Source of the DNA: Clostridium sp. BJN0001
GTDB taxonomy: Bacteria > Bacillota > Clostridia > Clostridiales > Clostridiaceae
DNA length: 64,000 nucleotides
Reading direction: 5' to 3'
NCBI RefSeq assembly: GCF_022869825.1
Contig: NZ_CP094971.1
Location: forward strand, 187,501-251,500
The translations under genes and the position numbers were made by a program. The number at the start of each line of letters is the position of its first letter. The first letter of the stretch is position 1. Below, in pieces: positions 30,240-43,170 of the stretch. Under the pieces are notes generated by a model. It searched no databases. It had not been told where the DNA came from and was given only the letters and a program-made list of their open reading frames with translations.

Positions 30240-30557
30240 GCTCTATAAAAAATTATTTAATAAAAATCAAATATAAAGCTATATAAAATGTTTATTTTAA
30301 ATAAATTTTGAGTAAATATTTTATATAGCGTTTATACATAATAATTAAAAACATATGTTGACATAAAAAAAAACATATGTTATCATAATATAATGTATTA
30401 TTCATCATGGATAATTATGATTAGATGTTATTGGCAAAAATAAGAATAAAATGGTGGATAATGGGTAAAATATATTATATTAAGACGTTGCCTGAAAGCT
30501 AAAGTCCTTAGGGAAGTTACGCTTTTGGTTATTTTATTTTTTAAGGGGTGAAAATTC
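30240..30557 (+). promoter_or_regulatory. rpoB promoter region and leader, with paired palindromes
   Basis: About 318 bases without a gene. TTGACA at 30358-30363 has TATCAT at 30381-30386 (17-base spacer); a better TATAAT at 30389 is too far away. Two identical 10-base perfect palindromes, AACATATGTT, lie at 30350-30359 and 30372-30381, exactly 22 bases apart, overlapping the -35 and meeting the -10. The transcript leader of about 165 bases has no obvious terminator hairpin. The region before 30350 is plain AT-rich DNA. Confidence 0.7.
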
Positions 30558-33500
30558 ATGGTACATCCTGTCCAAGTTGGGAAAAGAACAAGAATGAGTT
30601 TTGGTAAGGTCCCAGATGTTACCAAAATGCCAAATCTAATTGAAGTTCAGTTAGATTCGTATAATTGGTTTTTAAGAGAAGGGTTAAATGAAGTTTTCGA
30701 CGACATTAATCCTATTACTAATTTTACTGGAAACTTAGTGTTAGAATTTGTAGATTTTAATCTTGATAAAGATAATATTAAGTATTCTGTAGAAGAATGC
30801 AAAGAAAGAGATACTACTTATGCAGCACCTTTAAAAGTGTCAGTAAGACTGCAGAATAATGAAACTGGTGAAATTAAAGAGCAAGAAGTCTTTATGGGAG
30901 ATTTTCCATTAATGACAGAGCAAGGTACATTTATTATAAATGGAGCAGAAAGAGTTATAGTAAGTCAGCTTGTAAGATCACCAGGTGTTTATTACAGCCG
31001 TTCTTTTGATAAGAGTGGAAAGAAGTTATATGCATCAACAGTTATACCAAACAGAGGTGCATGGCTTGAATATGAAACTGATTCTAATGATATTATCTAT
31101 GTAAGAATAGATAAAACAAGAAAATTACCAATTTCGATACTTGCAAGAGCATTAGAATTTGGATCAGATCAGGAACTTATAGATTACTTTGGTGAAGATG
31201 AAAGATTAGTTGCTACTATTGAAAAAGATAATACAAAGACTAAGGAAGAAGCACTTTTAGAAATTTATAAGAGGTTAAGACCAGGTGAGCCTCCAACAGT
31301 AGATAGTGCTGTATCTTTAATAGATTCATTATTTTTTGATGCTAAGAGATATGATTTATCAAGAGTTGGAAGATACAAGTTTAATAAGAAACTTGCTTTA
31401 AGTTTAAGAATTGCTAATCAGATAGCTGCAACAGATGTTGTTAATTCTTCAACTGGAGAAATAATGGTATCTAAAGGTGAAAAAATATCTAAAGAAGTTG
31501 CAGATGATATTCAAAATGCAGGAATTTCATTTGTAGATGTATTAATAGATGAAAAAGTAGTAAGAGTAATTGGTAATAATTTTGTCGATATTAAGAAACA
31601 ACTATCATTTGACGTATCAGATCTTGGAATAAAAGAAATGGTACATTATCCAACATTAAAGAATATATTAGATAATTTTTCTGATGAAGAGAGCATAAGA
31701 GCTGAAATAAAGAAAAATGTATCAAAGCTTGTTCCAAAACATATTCTTAAAGACGATATTTTCGCCACAATAAGTTATGAATTAGGATTAGCTCATGGTA
31801 TCGGTAATGTTGATGATATAGATCATTTAGGCAATAGAAGAGTAAGATCAGTAGGCGAATTACTTCAAAATCAGTTCAGAATTGGACTCTCAAGAATGGA
31901 AAGAGTAGTTAAAGAAAGAATGACTATTCAAGACCAGGAAGCAATTACCCCACAAATGCTTATTAACATAAGACCGGTTGCAGCAGCTATAAAAGAATTT
32001 TTTGGAAGTTCACAGCTTTCACAATTCATGGATCAGATAAATCCGTTATCAGAACTTACACATAAGAGAAGATTATCAGCTTTAGGACCAGGAGGACTTT
32101 CAAGAGAAAGAGCCGGTTTTGAAGTAAGAGATGTTCACCATTCACATTATGGAAGAATGTGTCCTATAGAAACACCAGAAGGACCAAATATAGGACTTAT
32201 AAACTCACTTGCAACATTTGCACGTGTTAATGAGTATGGATTTATAGAAACACCATATCAGATTGTAGATAAAGAAAAAGGTAGAATTACCGATGAAATA
32301 AGATACTTTACTGCAGATGAAGAAGATAGATGTTTAATAGCACAGGCTAAAGAGCCAGTTGATGAAAACGGATATTTCATAGATAAGAAGATAGCAGTAA
32401 GATATCTTGAAGATGTTTTATTTGTATCTCCAAATCAAGTTGATTTAGTGGATGTATCAGCAAGACAGATAGTGTCTGTTGCCACAGCAATGATTCCATT
32501 CCTTGAAAATGATGATGCATCAAGAGCACTTATGGGTTCTAACATGCAGCGTCAGGCGGTTCCATTATTGAAGACTCAGGCTCCAATAGTTGGTACAGGA
32601 ATAGAATATAAAGCAGCATACGACTTAGGAGTACTTCCTAAAGCACGTCATGCAGGAGTTGTTGAATATGTTTCTGCTAATGAAATTAGAATAAGAAGAG
32701 ACTCTGATAAAGGACTTGATGTATATAAACTTCTTAAATTTAAGAGAAGTAACCAAGGTACATGTATTAATCAGAGACCAATCGTTGATAAAGGTGAGAT
32801 TGTTTTTGAAAACCAGATTATTGCGGATGGACCTTCTACAGATTTAGGAGAAATATCATTAGGAAAGAATATAAGAATGGGATTCATCACATGGGAAGGC
32901 TATAATTACGAAGATGCCATGCTTATATCTGAAGAATTAGTTCGAGAAGATGTATTTACTTCTATACATATTGAAGAATATGAATGTGAAGCAAGAGATA
33001 CTAAGCTTGGACCTGAAGAGATAACAAGAGATATTCCTAATGTAAGTGATGATACTTTAAAAGATATAGATGATAGAGGTATTATAAGAATAGGAGCTGA
33101 AGTAAGATCAGGAGATATTCTTGTTGGAAAAGTAACTCCAAAAGGAGAAACTGAACTTACAGCAGAAGAAAGACTTCTTAGAGCAATTTTCGGAGAAAAA
33201 GCAAGAGAAGTTAGAGATACTTCATTAAGAGTTCCACACGGAGAAGCTGGTATTATAGTAGACATTAAGGTATTTACAAGAGAAAATGGAGACGAATTAA
33301 ATCCAGGAGTAAATGAACTTGTAAGATGCTATATAGCTCAGAAGAGAAAGATATCAGTTGGAGATAAAATGTCTGGACGTCATGGTAATAAGGGTGTTGT
33401 TTCAAGAGTATTACCAGAAGAAGATATGCCATTTTTACCAGATGGAAGACCACTTCAGATATGCTTAAATCCATTAGGAGTACCTTCACGTATGAATATA

Positions 33501-34283
33501 GGTCAGGTACTTGAAGTACATTTAGGATGGGCAGCTAGCCATTTAGGTTGGCATATTGCTACACCAGTATTTGATGGTGCAACAGAAAATGAAATTAGAG
33601 ACTGTTTACTTAAAGCAGGATTTAATGCAAATGGTAAGACAATACTTTATGATGGAAGAACAGGAGAACCATTTGACAGTCCTGTAACAGTTGGAATAAT
33701 GTACATCTTAAAACTTGCGCATTTAGTTGATGATAAGATTCATGCTAGATCAACAGGACCTTATTCATTAGTTACACAGCAGCCATTAGGTGGTAAAGCT
33801 CAATTCGGTGGACAGAGATTCGGAGAAATGGAAGTATGGGCACTTGAAGCATACGGTGCAGCTCATACATTACAAGAAATATTAACTGTTAAATCCGATG
33901 ATGTTGTTGGAAGAGTTAAAACATATGAGGCCATTGTTAAAGGCGAAAATATTCCTGAACCAGGAGTTCCAGAATCATTTAAGGTACTTATTAAAGAACT
34001 TCAAGCATTATGCTTAGATGTCAAGGTATTAAATGAAAATCATGAAGAAGTTAAATTAAAAGAATGTCTTGATGATGAGGTTGAAGATTTAGATGTTAAT
34101 ATCGAAGGAACTGAAGAAGGAAAGAATACAGAACATAACGAATCTGCGTCAGAAAAAGATGGTTATACTGAACATGATCAAGAAAAAAATGATGAAGAAG
34201 ATAATAATATAAAAATTGATGAGAATGTGGAATTGGATGATATAAATCCATTAGATTTAAATGATTTTAATGATGAACACTAA
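30558..34283 (+). CDS. rpoB: RNA polymerase beta subunit
   Basis: 1241 residues, Firmicute-type beta. The rifampicin region [13 protein letters not shown] followed by [20 protein letters not shown] keeps the Asp, His and Ser that bind rifampicin; the position equal to E. coli Asn518 is Ile. [20 protein letters not shown] and the C-terminal [20 protein letters not shown] clamp segment are intact. After the conserved end, about 70 residues form a very acidic, Asn-rich tail (about 1170-1241). ATG follows AGGGGTGAAAATTC. rpoC starts 21 bases on. Confidence 0.98.
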   Translation: MVHPVQVGKRTRMSFGKVPDVTKMPNLIEVQLDSYNWFLREGLNEVFDDINPITNFTGNLVLEFVDFNLDKDNIKYSVEECKERDTTYAAPLKVSVRLQNNETGEIKEQEVFMGDFPLMTEQGTFIINGAERVIVSQLVRSPGVYYSRSFDKSGKKLYASTVIPNRGAWLEYETDSNDIIYVRIDKTRKLPISILARALEFGSDQELIDYFGEDERLVATIEKDNTKTKEEALLEIYKRLRPGEPPTVDSAVSLIDSLFFDAKRYDLSRVGRYKFNKKLALSLRIANQIAATDVVNSSTGEIMVSKGEKISKEVADDIQNAGISFVDVLIDEKVVRVIGNNFVDIKKQLSFDVSDLGIKEMVHYPTLKNILDNFSDEESIRAEIKKNVSKLVPKHILKDDIFATISYELGLAHGIGNVDDIDHLGNRRVRSVGELLQNQFRIGLSRMERVVKERMTIQDQEAITPQMLINIRPVAAAIKEFFGSSQLSQFMDQINPLSELTHKRRLSALGPGGLSRERAGFEVRDVHHSHYGRMCPIETPEGPNIGLINSLATFARVNEYGFIETPYQIVDKEKGRITDEIRYFTADEEDRCLIAQAKEPVDENGYFIDKKIAVRYLEDVLFVSPNQVDLVDVSARQIVSVATAMIPFLENDDASRALMGSNMQRQAVPLLKTQAPIVGTGIEYKAAYDLGVLPKARHAGVVEYVSANEIRIRRDSDKGLDVYKLLKFKRSNQGTCINQRPIVDKGEIVFENQIIADGPSTDLGEISLGKNIRMGFITWEGYNYEDAMLISEELVREDVFTSIHIEEYECEARDTKLGPEEITRDIPNVSDDTLKDIDDRGIIRIGAEVRSGDILVGKVTPKGETELTAEERLLRAIFGEKAREVRDTSLRVPHGEAGIIVDIKVFTRENGDELNPGVNELVRCYIAQKRKISVGDKMSGRHGNKGVVSRVLPEEDMPFLPDGRPLQICLNPLGVPSRMNIGQVLEVHLGWAASHLGWHIATPVFDGATENEIRDCLLKAGFNANGKTILYDGRTGEPFDSPVTVGIMYILKLAHLVDDKIHARSTGPYSLVTQQPLGGKAQFGGQRFGEMEVWALEAYGAAHTLQEILTVKSDDVVGRVKTYEAIVKGENIPEPGVPESFKVLIKELQALCLDVKVLNENHEEVKLKECLDDEVEDLDVNIEGTEEGKNTEHNESASEKDGYTEHDQEKNDEEDNNIKIDENVELDDINPLDLNDFNDEH

Positions 34284-34304
34284 TTTTGAAGGGAGGATTT
34301 ACCC

Positions 34305-37300
34305 TTGTTTGAATTAAATAATTTTGATGCCATGCAAATTGGTTTAGCATCTCCAGAGCAAATCAGAGAGTGGTCAAGGGGAGAAGTAAAGAAGCCAGAA
34401 ACTATAAATTATAGAACATTAAAGCCAGAAAGGGACGGACTTTTTTGCGAAAGAATTTTTGGACCTATTAAAGACTGGGAATGTCATTGCGGAAAATATA
34501 AGAGGATAAGATACAAAGGAATAGTTTGTGACAGATGTGGTGTTGAAGTCACAAAAGCAAAAGTAAGAAGAGAGAGAATGGGGCACATTGAACTTGCTGC
34601 TCCAGTCTCACATATATGGTATTTCAAAGGAATTCCATCAAGAATGGGATTAATGCTTGATGTATCACCAAGAGCACTTGAAAAAGTATTATATTTTGCA
34701 TCTTATATAGTAACTGATCCCAAAGAGACACCATTATTAAAGAAACAGCTTTTAAGCGAAAAAGAATATAGAGAATCTGTTGATAAATTTGGTGAAGACA
34801 GTTTTGAAGCTAGAATGGGTGCAGAAGCCATAAAAGACTTATTATCAGAAATAGATCTTGATAGTACTGCAGAAGAATTAAAAACTGAATTAAAACAGAG
34901 TACAGGACAAAAGAAAGTTAGAGTTATAAGAAGACTTGAAGTTGTAGAATCATTTAGACAATCAGGAAACAAACCTGAATGGATGATTATATCAGTCATT
35001 CCAGTAATACCTCCAGATTTAAGACCTATGGTACAACTAGATGGAGGAAGATTTGCTACATCTGATTTAAATGATTTATATAGAAGAGTTATAAACAGAA
35101 ATAATAGACTTAAAAAACTTTTGGATTTAGGTGCACCAGATATCATAGTAAGAAACGAAAAGAGAATGCTTCAAGAAGCAGTTGATGCACTTATTGATAA
35201 TGGTAGAAGAGGAAGACCTGTAACAGGACCTGGAAATAGACCATTAAAATCACTATCTGATATGTTAAAAGGAAAACAAGGAAGATTCAGACAGAACTTA
35301 CTTGGAAAAAGAGTTGACTATTCTGGAAGATCAGTTATAGTTGTTGGACCAGAACTTAAGATGTATCAGTGTGGATTACCAAAAGAAATGGCATTAGAGT
35401 TATTTAAACCTTTTGTTATGAAAAAATTAGTAAAAGACGGAATTGCACACAATATAAAGAGCGCAAAGAGAATGGTTGAAAGAGTTCAATCACAGGTTTG
35501 GGACGTTCTTGAAGATGTAATTCAGGATCATCCTGTTTTATTAAACCGTGCACCGACTCTTCATAGATTAGGAATTCAGGCATTCCAGCCAGTATTAGTT
35601 GAAGGAAGAGCAATAAAGCTTCATCCTCTTGCATGTACAGCATATAATGCCGATTTCGATGGTGACCAGATGGCCGTCCATTTACCATTATCTGTAGAAG
35701 CACAGGCAGAATCAAGATTTTTAATGCTTGCAGCAGGTAATATATTAAAACCATCAGATGGTAAACCAGTATGTGTTCCTACACAGGATATGGTACTTGG
35801 TTCATACTATTTAACAATCGATAAAGATAAGGTTAAAGGAGAAGGAAAATATTTCTCAAGTAAAGATGAAGCTGTAATGGCATATCAACTTAATGAAATA
35901 GATATTCATGCTCTCGTTAATGTTAAACTCTTTAAAGAATTTGATGGAAAAGTTGAATCAAGAATAATAAAGACAACAGTAGGAAAACTTATTTACAACG
36001 AATCAATTCCTCAAGACTTAGGATTTGTAGATAGAAGTAAAGATGAAAATAAATTTGATCTTGAAATAGATTTCTTAGTAACTAAGAAGACATTAGGAAA
36101 TATAATAGATAAATGTTATACAAAACATGGTCCTATTAATACATCAATTATGCTTGATCATATTAAAGCTTTAGGATATCATTATTCAACTATAGGTGCG
36201 GTAACAGTATCTGCAGCTGATATGATAGTACCAAAAGAAAAGTATACTTTATTAAAACAAGCAGAAGACACTGTTGAAAAAATAGAAAAGATGTATAAAA
36301 GAGGATTCATATCAGACGATGAAAGATATGAAAGAGTAATTGAAAAATGGACCAAGACAACAGAAGATGTTGCGAATGCATTGATGGACAGTCTTGACAG
36401 ATTCAACCCAATTTATATGATGGCAGATTCAGGAGCCAGAGGTTCTAAATCTCAGATTAAGCAGTTAGCAGGTATGAGAGGACTTATGGCCAGCCCATCA
36501 GGTAAGATAGTTGAGTTACCAATCAAGGCATCATTTAAAGAAGGATTATCAATGCTTGAATATTTCATATCAACTCATGGAGCTAGAAAAGGTAATGCCG
36601 ATACAGCTTTAAAGACAGCCGATTCAGGATATCTTACAAGAAGACTTGTTGATGTATCTCAGGATGTTATCGTAAGAGAAGAAGACTGTGGTACTGATGA
36701 AGGAATGTATGTAAGTGAAATAAAAGAAGGTAATGAAGTAATTGAAAGCCTTAAAGAAAGACTTACAGGAAGATATTCAGCAGAAGATATAACTAATCCA
36801 GAAACTGGAGAAGTAGTTGTTAAAAAAGATGAGTATATGAATCCTGCATTAGCAGAAAAAGCAGTAGAAACAGGACGTAAAAAGATAAAGATAAGATCTG
36901 TATTTACATGTAAATGTAAAGTAGGGGTTTGTGCTAAATGTTACGGAATGAATATGGCTACTGCAAAGAAGATTGATATTGGAGAAGCAGTAGGAATTAT
37001 TGCAGCTCAGTCAATCGGAGAACCAGGTACACAGCTTACAATGAGAACATTCCATACAGGAGGAGTTGCAGGTTCAGATATCACTCAAGGTCTTCCTAGA
37101 GTTGAAGAATTATTTGAAGCTAGAAAACCAAAAGGTCTTGCAATAGTAAGTGAAATAGCTGGAACAATTAGAATTGAAGAAACTAAAAAGAAGAGAACTG
37201 TTGTAGTTGTTGGAGCAGATGGAGAAGAATCATCATACGATATACCATTTGGATCAAGACTTAAGGTTTCAGATGGAGACAGTATTGAAGCTGGAGACGA

Positions 37301-37847
37301 AATTACTGAAGGATCAGTAAACCCACATGATATCATGGATATCAAGGGAATTGAAGGCGCTAGAAGATATCTTTTATCAGAAGTTCAGAAAGTTTATAGA
37401 TTACAAGGTGTTGATATAAATGATAAGCATCTTGAAGTTGTAATAAGACAGATGACAAGAAAGATTAAAGTAATAGAAGCTGGAGACACAGATTTATTAC
37501 CAGGAACAATGATTGATGTATTTGATTTTGAATCTGAAAACGAAAGAGTAAGAGGATTTGGAGGAGAAGAAGCTAAAGGAGAAAAGACACTTTTAGGAAT
37601 TACAAAAGCGGCTCTTGCTACAGACAGCTTCCTATCAGCAGCATCATTCCAGGAAACTACAAGAGTATTAACTGAAGCAGCTATTAAAGGAAAGATTGAT
37701 CCATTATTAGGATTAAAAGAAAATGTAATAATAGGTAAATTAATCCCAGCTGGAACAGGAATGATGAAATATAGAAACTTAAAAGTTTCTCCAAAAGAAG
37801 ATGAAAATCAGTCTGAAGAGGAAATTGTTAAAGAAGAGGATAAATAG
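34305..37847 (+). CDS. rpoC: RNA polymerase beta' subunit
   Basis: 1180 residues, usual Firmicute length. The N-terminal zinc site is ECHCGKYKR plus CDRCGVEV (residues about 60-78). The catalytic loop [12 protein letters not shown] (about 447-458) holds three magnesium-binding aspartates. The bridge helix and trigger-loop segment ([18 protein letters not shown], about 900-925) and a second zinc site of four cysteines ([11 protein letters not shown]) are present. It starts with TTG at 34305, with GGGAGG upstream. Cotranscribed with rpoB. Confidence 0.98.
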   Translation: MFELNNFDAMQIGLASPEQIREWSRGEVKKPETINYRTLKPERDGLFCERIFGPIKDWECHCGKYKRIRYKGIVCDRCGVEVTKAKVRRERMGHIELAAPVSHIWYFKGIPSRMGLMLDVSPRALEKVLYFASYIVTDPKETPLLKKQLLSEKEYRESVDKFGEDSFEARMGAEAIKDLLSEIDLDSTAEELKTELKQSTGQKKVRVIRRLEVVESFRQSGNKPEWMIISVIPVIPPDLRPMVQLDGGRFATSDLNDLYRRVINRNNRLKKLLDLGAPDIIVRNEKRMLQEAVDALIDNGRRGRPVTGPGNRPLKSLSDMLKGKQGRFRQNLLGKRVDYSGRSVIVVGPELKMYQCGLPKEMALELFKPFVMKKLVKDGIAHNIKSAKRMVERVQSQVWDVLEDVIQDHPVLLNRAPTLHRLGIQAFQPVLVEGRAIKLHPLACTAYNADFDGDQMAVHLPLSVEAQAESRFLMLAAGNILKPSDGKPVCVPTQDMVLGSYYLTIDKDKVKGEGKYFSSKDEAVMAYQLNEIDIHALVNVKLFKEFDGKVESRIIKTTVGKLIYNESIPQDLGFVDRSKDENKFDLEIDFLVTKKTLGNIIDKCYTKHGPINTSIMLDHIKALGYHYSTIGAVTVSAADMIVPKEKYTLLKQAEDTVEKIEKMYKRGFISDDERYERVIEKWTKTTEDVANALMDSLDRFNPIYMMADSGARGSKSQIKQLAGMRGLMASPSGKIVELPIKASFKEGLSMLEYFISTHGARKGNADTALKTADSGYLTRRLVDVSQDVIVREEDCGTDEGMYVSEIKEGNEVIESLKERLTGRYSAEDITNPETGEVVVKKDEYMNPALAEKAVETGRKKIKIRSVFTCKCKVGVCAKCYGMNMATAKKIDIGEAVGIIAAQSIGEPGTQLTMRTFHTGGVAGSDITQGLPRVEELFEARKPKGLAIVSEIAGTIRIEETKKKRTVVVVGADGEESSYDIPFGSRLKVSDGDSIEAGDEITEGSVNPHDIMDIKGIEGARRYLLSEVQKVYRLQGVDINDKHLEVVIRQMTRKIKVIEAGDTDLLPGTMIDVFDFESENERVRGFGGEEAKGEKTLLGITKAALATDSFLSAASFQETTRVLTEAAIKGKIDPLLGLKENVIIGKLIPAGTGMMKYRNLKVSPKEDENQSEEEIVKEEDK

Positions 37848-37857
37848 TCTTAATTAG

Positions 37858-38080
37858 TTGACAGTTCAATATTAAAATGATAAAATACAGTTTGTGTGAT
37901 TATCTTTAGATAGTCATACAGACTGTTCTTAATGTTTAAGATACAGGATTTTCATTAACAATTGTATTATTAATGAAAAAATGTAAAGAATACTAATTAT
38001 ATAGATATTTAGTATTAAATTATTTAATTTCTATATGTTTATCTTAATAAATAGATAAATAAATTTTGGGAGGTGAAAAA
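37858..38080 (+). promoter_or_regulatory. rpsL operon promoter and leader
   Basis: TTGACA (37858-37863), 17 bases, TAAAAT (37881-37886), directly after rpoC, then about 190 bases of leader before rpsL. The leader contains TTTTCATTAA / TTAATGAAAA (about 37951-37979), an A-T hairpin followed by A residues, which may be a regulatory fold. I see no reading frame in it. Confidence 0.75.
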
Positions 38081-38458
38081 ATGCCAACTATAAGCCAATT
38101 AGTAAGAAAAGGCAGAAAAACAACAATGTATAAATCAACTGCACCAGCACTTAAAGAGTGTCCACAGAAAAGAGGAGTATGTACAGTAGTTAAAACAACA
38201 ACTCCTAAAAAACCGAACTCAGCTTTAAGAAAAATTGCCAGAGTAAGATTAACTAACGGATATGAAGTTACTTCATATATCGGAGGGGTAGGACATAACT
38301 TACAGGAACATAGTGTTGTACTTATCAGAGGAGGAAGAGTTAAAGATCTTCCCGGTGTAAGATACCACATAGTAAGAGGTACATTAGACTGTGCTGGAGT
38401 TGCTGACAGAATGCAAGCAAGATCAAAGTACGGTGCTAAGAAACCAAAACAGAAATAG
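38081..38458 (+). CDS. rpsL: Ribosomal protein S12
   Basis: 125 residues of the decoding centre. [12 protein letters not shown] and [14 protein letters not shown] carry the lysines and proline where streptomycin-resistance changes arise; both are in the wild-type form. ATG at 38081 is the family start ([11 protein letters not shown]) with GGGAGGTG upstream; an in-frame start at 38066 lies before that site. First gene of the str group rpsL-rpsG-fusA-tuf. Confidence 0.97.
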   Translation: MPTISQLVRKGRKTTMYKSTAPALKECPQKRGVCTVVKTTTPKKPNSALRKIARVRLTNGYEVTSYIGGVGHNLQEHSVVLIRGGRVKDLPGVRYHIVRGTLDCAGVADRMQARSKYGAKKPKQK

Positions 38459-38537
38459 TTTTGATTAAATAGTGCTAGTCTTAACATAGATTGTAGATTA
38501 TTTTAGTTTATTATAGATGTAGAAGATTCGCACTTTA

Positions 38538-38554
38538 CGGTAGAAATACTACCG
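38538..38554 (+). other. Small hairpin in the rpsL-rpsG gap
   Basis: CGGTAG-AAATA-CTACCG, a perfect 6 bp stem with 5-base loop, in a 140-base gap without a gene, 45 bases before rpsG. In Escherichia coli S7 regulates at this junction; whether this hairpin does so here is not known. Confidence 0.4.
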
Positions 38555-38571
38555 AGTACCAATGAACTTAA

Positions 38572-39069
<498 letters not shown>

Positions 39070-39076
39070 TATTTAC

Positions 39077-39108
39077 CAAAACTGTTTTGCATGATCAAAA
39101 CAGTTTTG
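39077..39108 (+). other. Perfect 13 bp hairpin between rpsG and fusA
   Basis: CAAAACTGTTTTG, loop CATGAT, CAAAACAGTTTTG. It starts 8 bases after the rpsG stop. Only a broken T/A stretch follows, so it is at best a leaky terminator; it could be an RNase III or mRNA-stabilising element inside the str operon. Confidence 0.6.
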
Positions 39109-39155
39109 TCAAATTTTAAATGATTTAAAATAACCCGTTGAGAGGAGGAATAAAA

Positions 39156-41234
39156 TTGGCAAAAAGACAATTCCCGTTAGAAAAGTTCCGTAATATAGGA
39201 ATAATGGCGCATATAGATGCAGGAAAAACTACAACAACAGAACGTATTCTATTTTATACAGGAAGAACCCACAAAATAGGTGAAACACATGATGGTGAAT
39301 CTCAAATGGACTGGATGGTTCAGGAACAAGAAAGAGGTATAACTATCACATCAGCAGCAACTTTCTGTAAGTGGAATGGATATGCTATTAATATAATAGA
39401 CACACCAGGACACGTAGATTTTACAGTTGAAGTTGAAAGATCATTAAGATGTCTTGATGGTGCTGTTACTGTATTAGATGCAAAAAGTGGTGTTGAACCT
39501 CAGACTGAGACAGTATGGAGACAGGCAAATACCTATGGAGTACCAATAGTTGTTTATGTAAACAAAATGGATGCTACAGGTGCTGACTTCTTTAATTGTA
39601 TTCAAACTGTACATGATAGATTAAAAGCAAATGCAGTAGCTATACAGATTCCAATAGGTAAAGAAGATGTATTCAAAGGAATGGTTGACTTAGTTACAAT
39701 GCAAGCAATCATCCATAATAACGATTTAGGAACAGAAATAATTAAAGGCGAAATTCCAGCTGACTTAAAAGATAAGGCAGAAGAATATAGAGGAAAGATG
39801 CTTGAAGCTATTGCTGAAACTGATGAAGACTTCATGATGAAATATCTTGAAGGTGAAGAAATTTCAGTTGATGAAATAAAGAAATGCATAAGAAAAGCAA
39901 CAATCGCTAATGAAATGGTTCCAGTAATATGCGGTTCATCATATAAAAACAAAGGTGTTCAGGAAATGATAGATGCAGTAGTCGATTATTTACCATCACC
40001 AGTTGATATTCCACCAGTAAAAGGAACAGACATTGACGATCCAGAAAAGACTCTTGAAAGACCAGCAGATGATGATGCACCAATGTCAGCATTAGCATTT
40101 AAGATCGCTACAGATCCATTTGTAGGTAGATTATCATTTACAAGAGTTTACTCAGGAGTTATGGAAAGCGGTACTTATGTACTTAATTCAACAAAGGGTA
40201 AAAAAGAAAGAGTCGGAAGACTTGTTAAGATGCATGCAAATCATAGAGAAGAAGTTACTGAATTAAGAGCTGGAGATTTAGGCGCAGTAGTTGGATTAAA
40301 GAATACAACAACTGGAGATACTTTATGTTGCGAAGATGAACCAATCATCTTAGAGAACATGGAATTCCCAGATCCAGTTATTAATGAAGCAATTGAACCA
40401 AACACAAAAGCTGACCAGGAAAAGATGGGCATAGCTTTATCTAAACTTGCAGAAGAAGATCCAACATTTAAGACTTGGACTGATGAAGAAACAGGTCAGA
40501 CAATCATCGCAGGAATGGGAGAACTTCACTTAGACGTTCTTGTTGATAGATTAAAGAGAGAATTCAAGGTTGAATGTAACGTTGGAGCTCCACAAGTTGC
40601 TTATAAAGAAACAATTAAGAAGGAAGTTAACCACGTACAAGGTAAGTTTGTTAGACAGTCAGGTGGTAGAGGTCAATATGGAGACTGTGTTATCGACTTA
40701 ATCCCATGCGAAGGTGAATATACATTCGAAAATGCTATCGTAGGAGGAGCTATTCCTAAGGAATATATCCCATCTGTTGACGCAGGTATTAAAGAAGCAG
40801 CACAGAATGGTATAATTGCAGGATATCCTACAATCAACTTCAAAGCTAAGTTAGTTGACGGTTCTTATCATGATGTCGATTCATCAGAAATGGCATTTAA
40901 GATTGCTGGATCAATGGCATTTAAGAATGCTATGGCAAAAGCACATCCAGTTATATTAGAACCAACAATGAAAGTTGAAGTAACAGTACCAGAAGAATAT
41001 ATGGGAGATGTTATTGGAGACCTTAACTCAAGAAGAGGAAGAATTGAAGGAATGGAATTAAGAAATGGTGCTGAAATAATCAGATCATTTGTTCCATTAT
41101 CTGAAATGTTTGGATATGCAACAGCATTAAGATCTAGAACTCAAGGAAGAGGAAACCACATCATGACATTTGATCATTATGAAGAAGTACCAAAGAGTAT
41201 TCAAGAAACTATTGCTGGTAAGAAAGAAAAATAA
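39156..41234 (+). CDS. fusA: Elongation factor G
   Basis: GTPase driving translocation, 692 residues. G1 [13 protein letters not shown] (about residues 17-29), G3 DTPGHVDFT and G4 NKMD are intact; domains II-V follow to the C terminus ([20 protein letters not shown]). TTG at 39156 is the likely start, as AGAGGAGG lies eight bases upstream and [13 protein letters not shown] is the family start; an in-frame TTG at 39138 is before the site. tuf copy 2 follows after 41 bases. Confidence 0.97.
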   Translation: MAKRQFPLEKFRNIGIMAHIDAGKTTTTERILFYTGRTHKIGETHDGESQMDWMVQEQERGITITSAATFCKWNGYAINIIDTPGHVDFTVEVERSLRCLDGAVTVLDAKSGVEPQTETVWRQANTYGVPIVVYVNKMDATGADFFNCIQTVHDRLKANAVAIQIPIGKEDVFKGMVDLVTMQAIIHNNDLGTEIIKGEIPADLKDKAEEYRGKMLEAIAETDEDFMMKYLEGEEISVDEIKKCIRKATIANEMVPVICGSSYKNKGVQEMIDAVVDYLPSPVDIPPVKGTDIDDPEKTLERPADDDAPMSALAFKIATDPFVGRLSFTRVYSGVMESGTYVLNSTKGKKERVGRLVKMHANHREEVTELRAGDLGAVVGLKNTTTGDTLCCEDEPIILENMEFPDPVINEAIEPNTKADQEKMGIALSKLAEEDPTFKTWTDEETGQTIIAGMGELHLDVLVDRLKREFKVECNVGAPQVAYKETIKKEVNHVQGKFVRQSGGRGQYGDCVIDLIPCEGEYTFENAIVGGAIPKEYIPSVDAGIKEAAQNGIIAGYPTINFKAKLVDGSYHDVDSSEMAFKIAGSMAFKNAMAKAHPVILEPTMKVEVTVPEEYMGDVIGDLNSRRGRIEGMELRNGAEIIRSFVPLSEMFGYATALRSRTQGRGNHIMTFDHYEEVPKSIQETIAGKKEK

Positions 41235-41275
41235 TATAATTAAATAAATATCTTTTATTGAGGAGGAAATTTAAA

Positions 41276-42469
41276 ATGGCAAAAGCAAAATATGAAAGAA
41301 CAAAACCCCATGTTAACATTGGAACAATAGGACACGTAGATCACGGTAAGACAACATTAACAGCAGCTATTACAACAGTATTAGCAAATAAGGGATATGC
41401 AGAAGCATTTGATTATGCAGCAATCGATAAGGCACCAGAAGAAAAAGAAAGAGGAATCACAATCAATACAGCACACGTTGAGTATGAAACAGACAATAGA
41501 CATTATGCTCACGTAGACTGCCCAGGACATGCTGATTATGTAAAGAACATGATTACAGGAGCAGCACAGATGGATGGAGCAATCTTAGTTGTATCAGCAG
41601 CAGACGGTCCAATGCCACAGACAAGAGAACATATCTTATTAGCATCAAGAGTTGGAGTTGACTATATCGTAGTATTCTTAAATAAGGCAGATATGGTAGA
41701 TGATCCAGAATTAATCGAATTAGTTGAAATGGAAGTAAGAGAATTATTAAATGAATATAACTTCCCAGGAGACGACATTCCAATAATCGTAGGATCAGCA
41801 TTAAAAGCATTAGAAAACCCAACAGATCCAGAAGCAACAAAATGCATAATGGAATTAATGGATGCAGTAGATAGCTATATTCCAACTCCACAGAGAGCAA
41901 CAGATAAGCCATTCATCATGCCAGTAGAAGATGTAATGACAATCACAGGAAGAGGAACAGTAGCAACAGGAAGAGTTGAAGCTGGAGAAATCAAAGTAGG
42001 AAACGAAGTAGAAATCGTTGGATTAAGCCCAGATAAGAAGAAGACAGTAATTACAGGACTTGAAATGTTCAGAAAGACATTAGACGAAGCAGAAGCAGGA
42101 GATAATATCGGAGCATTATTAAGAGGAATCCAGAGAGACGAAATCGAAAGAGGTCAGGTATTAGCTGCACCAGGATCAGTACATCCACATACAAAATTTG
42201 TAGGTCAGGTATATGTACTTAAGAAAGAAGAAGGCGGAAGACATACACCATTCTTCGATGGATATAGACCACAGTTCTACTTCAGAACAACAGACGTTAC
42301 AGGAACAATTAAATTACCAGACGGAATGGAAATGGTAATGCCAGGAGACCACATCGACATGAAGGTTGACTTAATCACACCAGTAGCAATGGATGAAGGA
42401 TTAAGATTTGCCATCAGAGAAGGTGGAAGAACAGTAGGATCTGGAGTTGTTACTAAGATAGAAGAATAA
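41276..42469 (+). CDS. tuf: Elongation factor Tu, copy 2
   Basis: 397 residues, in the classical str position after fusA. All GTPase motifs are as in copy 1 at 25486; the proteins differ at only residues 344 (Thr here) and 365 (Asp here). Silent differences are scattered along the gene. The ribosome-binding site TGAGGAGGAAATTTAAA and about 14 bases beyond the stop are also shared, marking the edges of the duplicated or converted block. Terminator at 42488. Confidence 0.98.
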   Translation: MAKAKYERTKPHVNIGTIGHVDHGKTTLTAAITTVLANKGYAEAFDYAAIDKAPEEKERGITINTAHVEYETDNRHYAHVDCPGHADYVKNMITGAAQMDGAILVVSAADGPMPQTREHILLASRVGVDYIVVFLNKADMVDDPELIELVEMEVRELLNEYNFPGDDIPIIVGSALKALENPTDPEATKCIMELMDAVDSYIPTPQRATDKPFIMPVEDVMTITGRGTVATGRVEAGEIKVGNEVEIVGLSPDKKKTVITGLEMFRKTLDEAEAGDNIGALLRGIQRDEIERGQVLAAPGSVHPHTKFVGQVYVLKKEEGGRHTPFFDGYRPQFYFRTTDVTGTIKLPDGMEMVMPGDHIDMKVDLITPVAMDEGLRFAIREGGRTVGSGVVTKIEE

Positions 42470-42487
42470 TTCTTAGATAATATACAT

Positions 42488-42521
42488 GTAGGATGAATGT
42501 CAAATTCATCCTACTTTTTTT
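42488..42521 (+). terminator. Terminator of the str operon
   Basis: GTAGGATGAAT-GTCAA-ATTCATCCTAC followed by seven T: a perfect 11 bp stem with T run. Confidence 0.95.
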
Positions 42522-42567
42522 GTAAAACAAAAAAAGTGTAGAGAATAAAATAAAAATGAAAAAAAAC

Positions 42568-42795
42568 TTGAAAATAATATAGGAACATAGTATAATAAAG
42601 AAGTTGCATAGCATACAGCGTTGAATCAAGAGGTTGCCGGGCTTCCGGGTAATTTTTGAGGAGTAAATAGAATCTAGAATTCTATGACAGGATTGTGTAG
42701 CTGAGAGTTTTTTTAAGAAACACCTGGAACAGTTTACAATAAGATCGCTGTTGTGCGTTAGAAGTAAAACGTACATGAAAAGGAGGGAAACTGAA
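42568..42795 (+). promoter_or_regulatory. S10 operon promoter and long leader
   Basis: TTGAAA (42568-42573), 17 bases, TATAAT (42591-42596), then about 195 bases of leader before rpsJ. The leader has possible hairpins TTGCC/GGTAA around GGGCTTCCG (42633-42651) and TAGAAT/ATTCTA (42668-42684). The segment AACAGTTTACAATAAG lies near 42728. It has no reading frame of note. A role in autoregulation by a ribosomal protein is likely but not shown by sequence. Confidence 0.75.
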
Positions 42796-43104
42796 ATGTC
42801 AAAACAAAAAATAAGAATCAGATTAAAAGCATTTGATCATACAATATTAGATCAATCAGCTGAAAAGATTGTTGAAACTGCAAAAACTTCAGGAGCTAAG
42901 GTAGTAGGACCAGTTCCATTACCAACTGAAAAAGATGTAGTTACAATATTAAGAGCGGTACACAAGTACAAAGACTCTAGAGAACAATTTGAAATCAGAA
43001 CTCACAAGAGATTAGTAGATATAGTTAATCCATCACCAAAGACTGTTGATGCATTAATGAGATTAAATCTACCAGCTGGAGTAGACATAGAAATCAAATT
43101 ATAA
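42796..43104 (+). CDS. rpsJ: Ribosomal protein S10
   Basis: 102 residues, small-subunit head and part of NusB-S10 antitermination. Family start [15 protein letters not shown], then [16 protein letters not shown] (about 45-60) and [14 protein letters not shown] at 42796 has AAGGAGGG upstream; an in-frame start at 42751 lies in the leader. First gene of the S10 operon. Confidence 0.97.
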   Translation: MSKQKIRIRLKAFDHTILDQSAEKIVETAKTSGAKVVGPVPLPTEKDVVTILRAVHKYKDSREQFEIRTHKRLVDIVNPSPKTVDALMRLNLPAGVDIEIKL

Positions 43105-43170
43105 TTATTATAAAATAACGGCTATTTATGATTGCATTGCAGTCCGCTAAGTAGTTTGGAGGTGCAGAAA

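Noticed and set aside
30389..30394. TATAAT as the -10 for the rpoB TTGACA
   Set aside because: The spacer would be 25 bases, too long; TATCAT at 30381 with 17 bases fits better.
38044..38487. A 147-codon antisense frame over rpsL
   Set aside because: The sense strand encodes S12 with full motifs; the antisense product resembles nothing.
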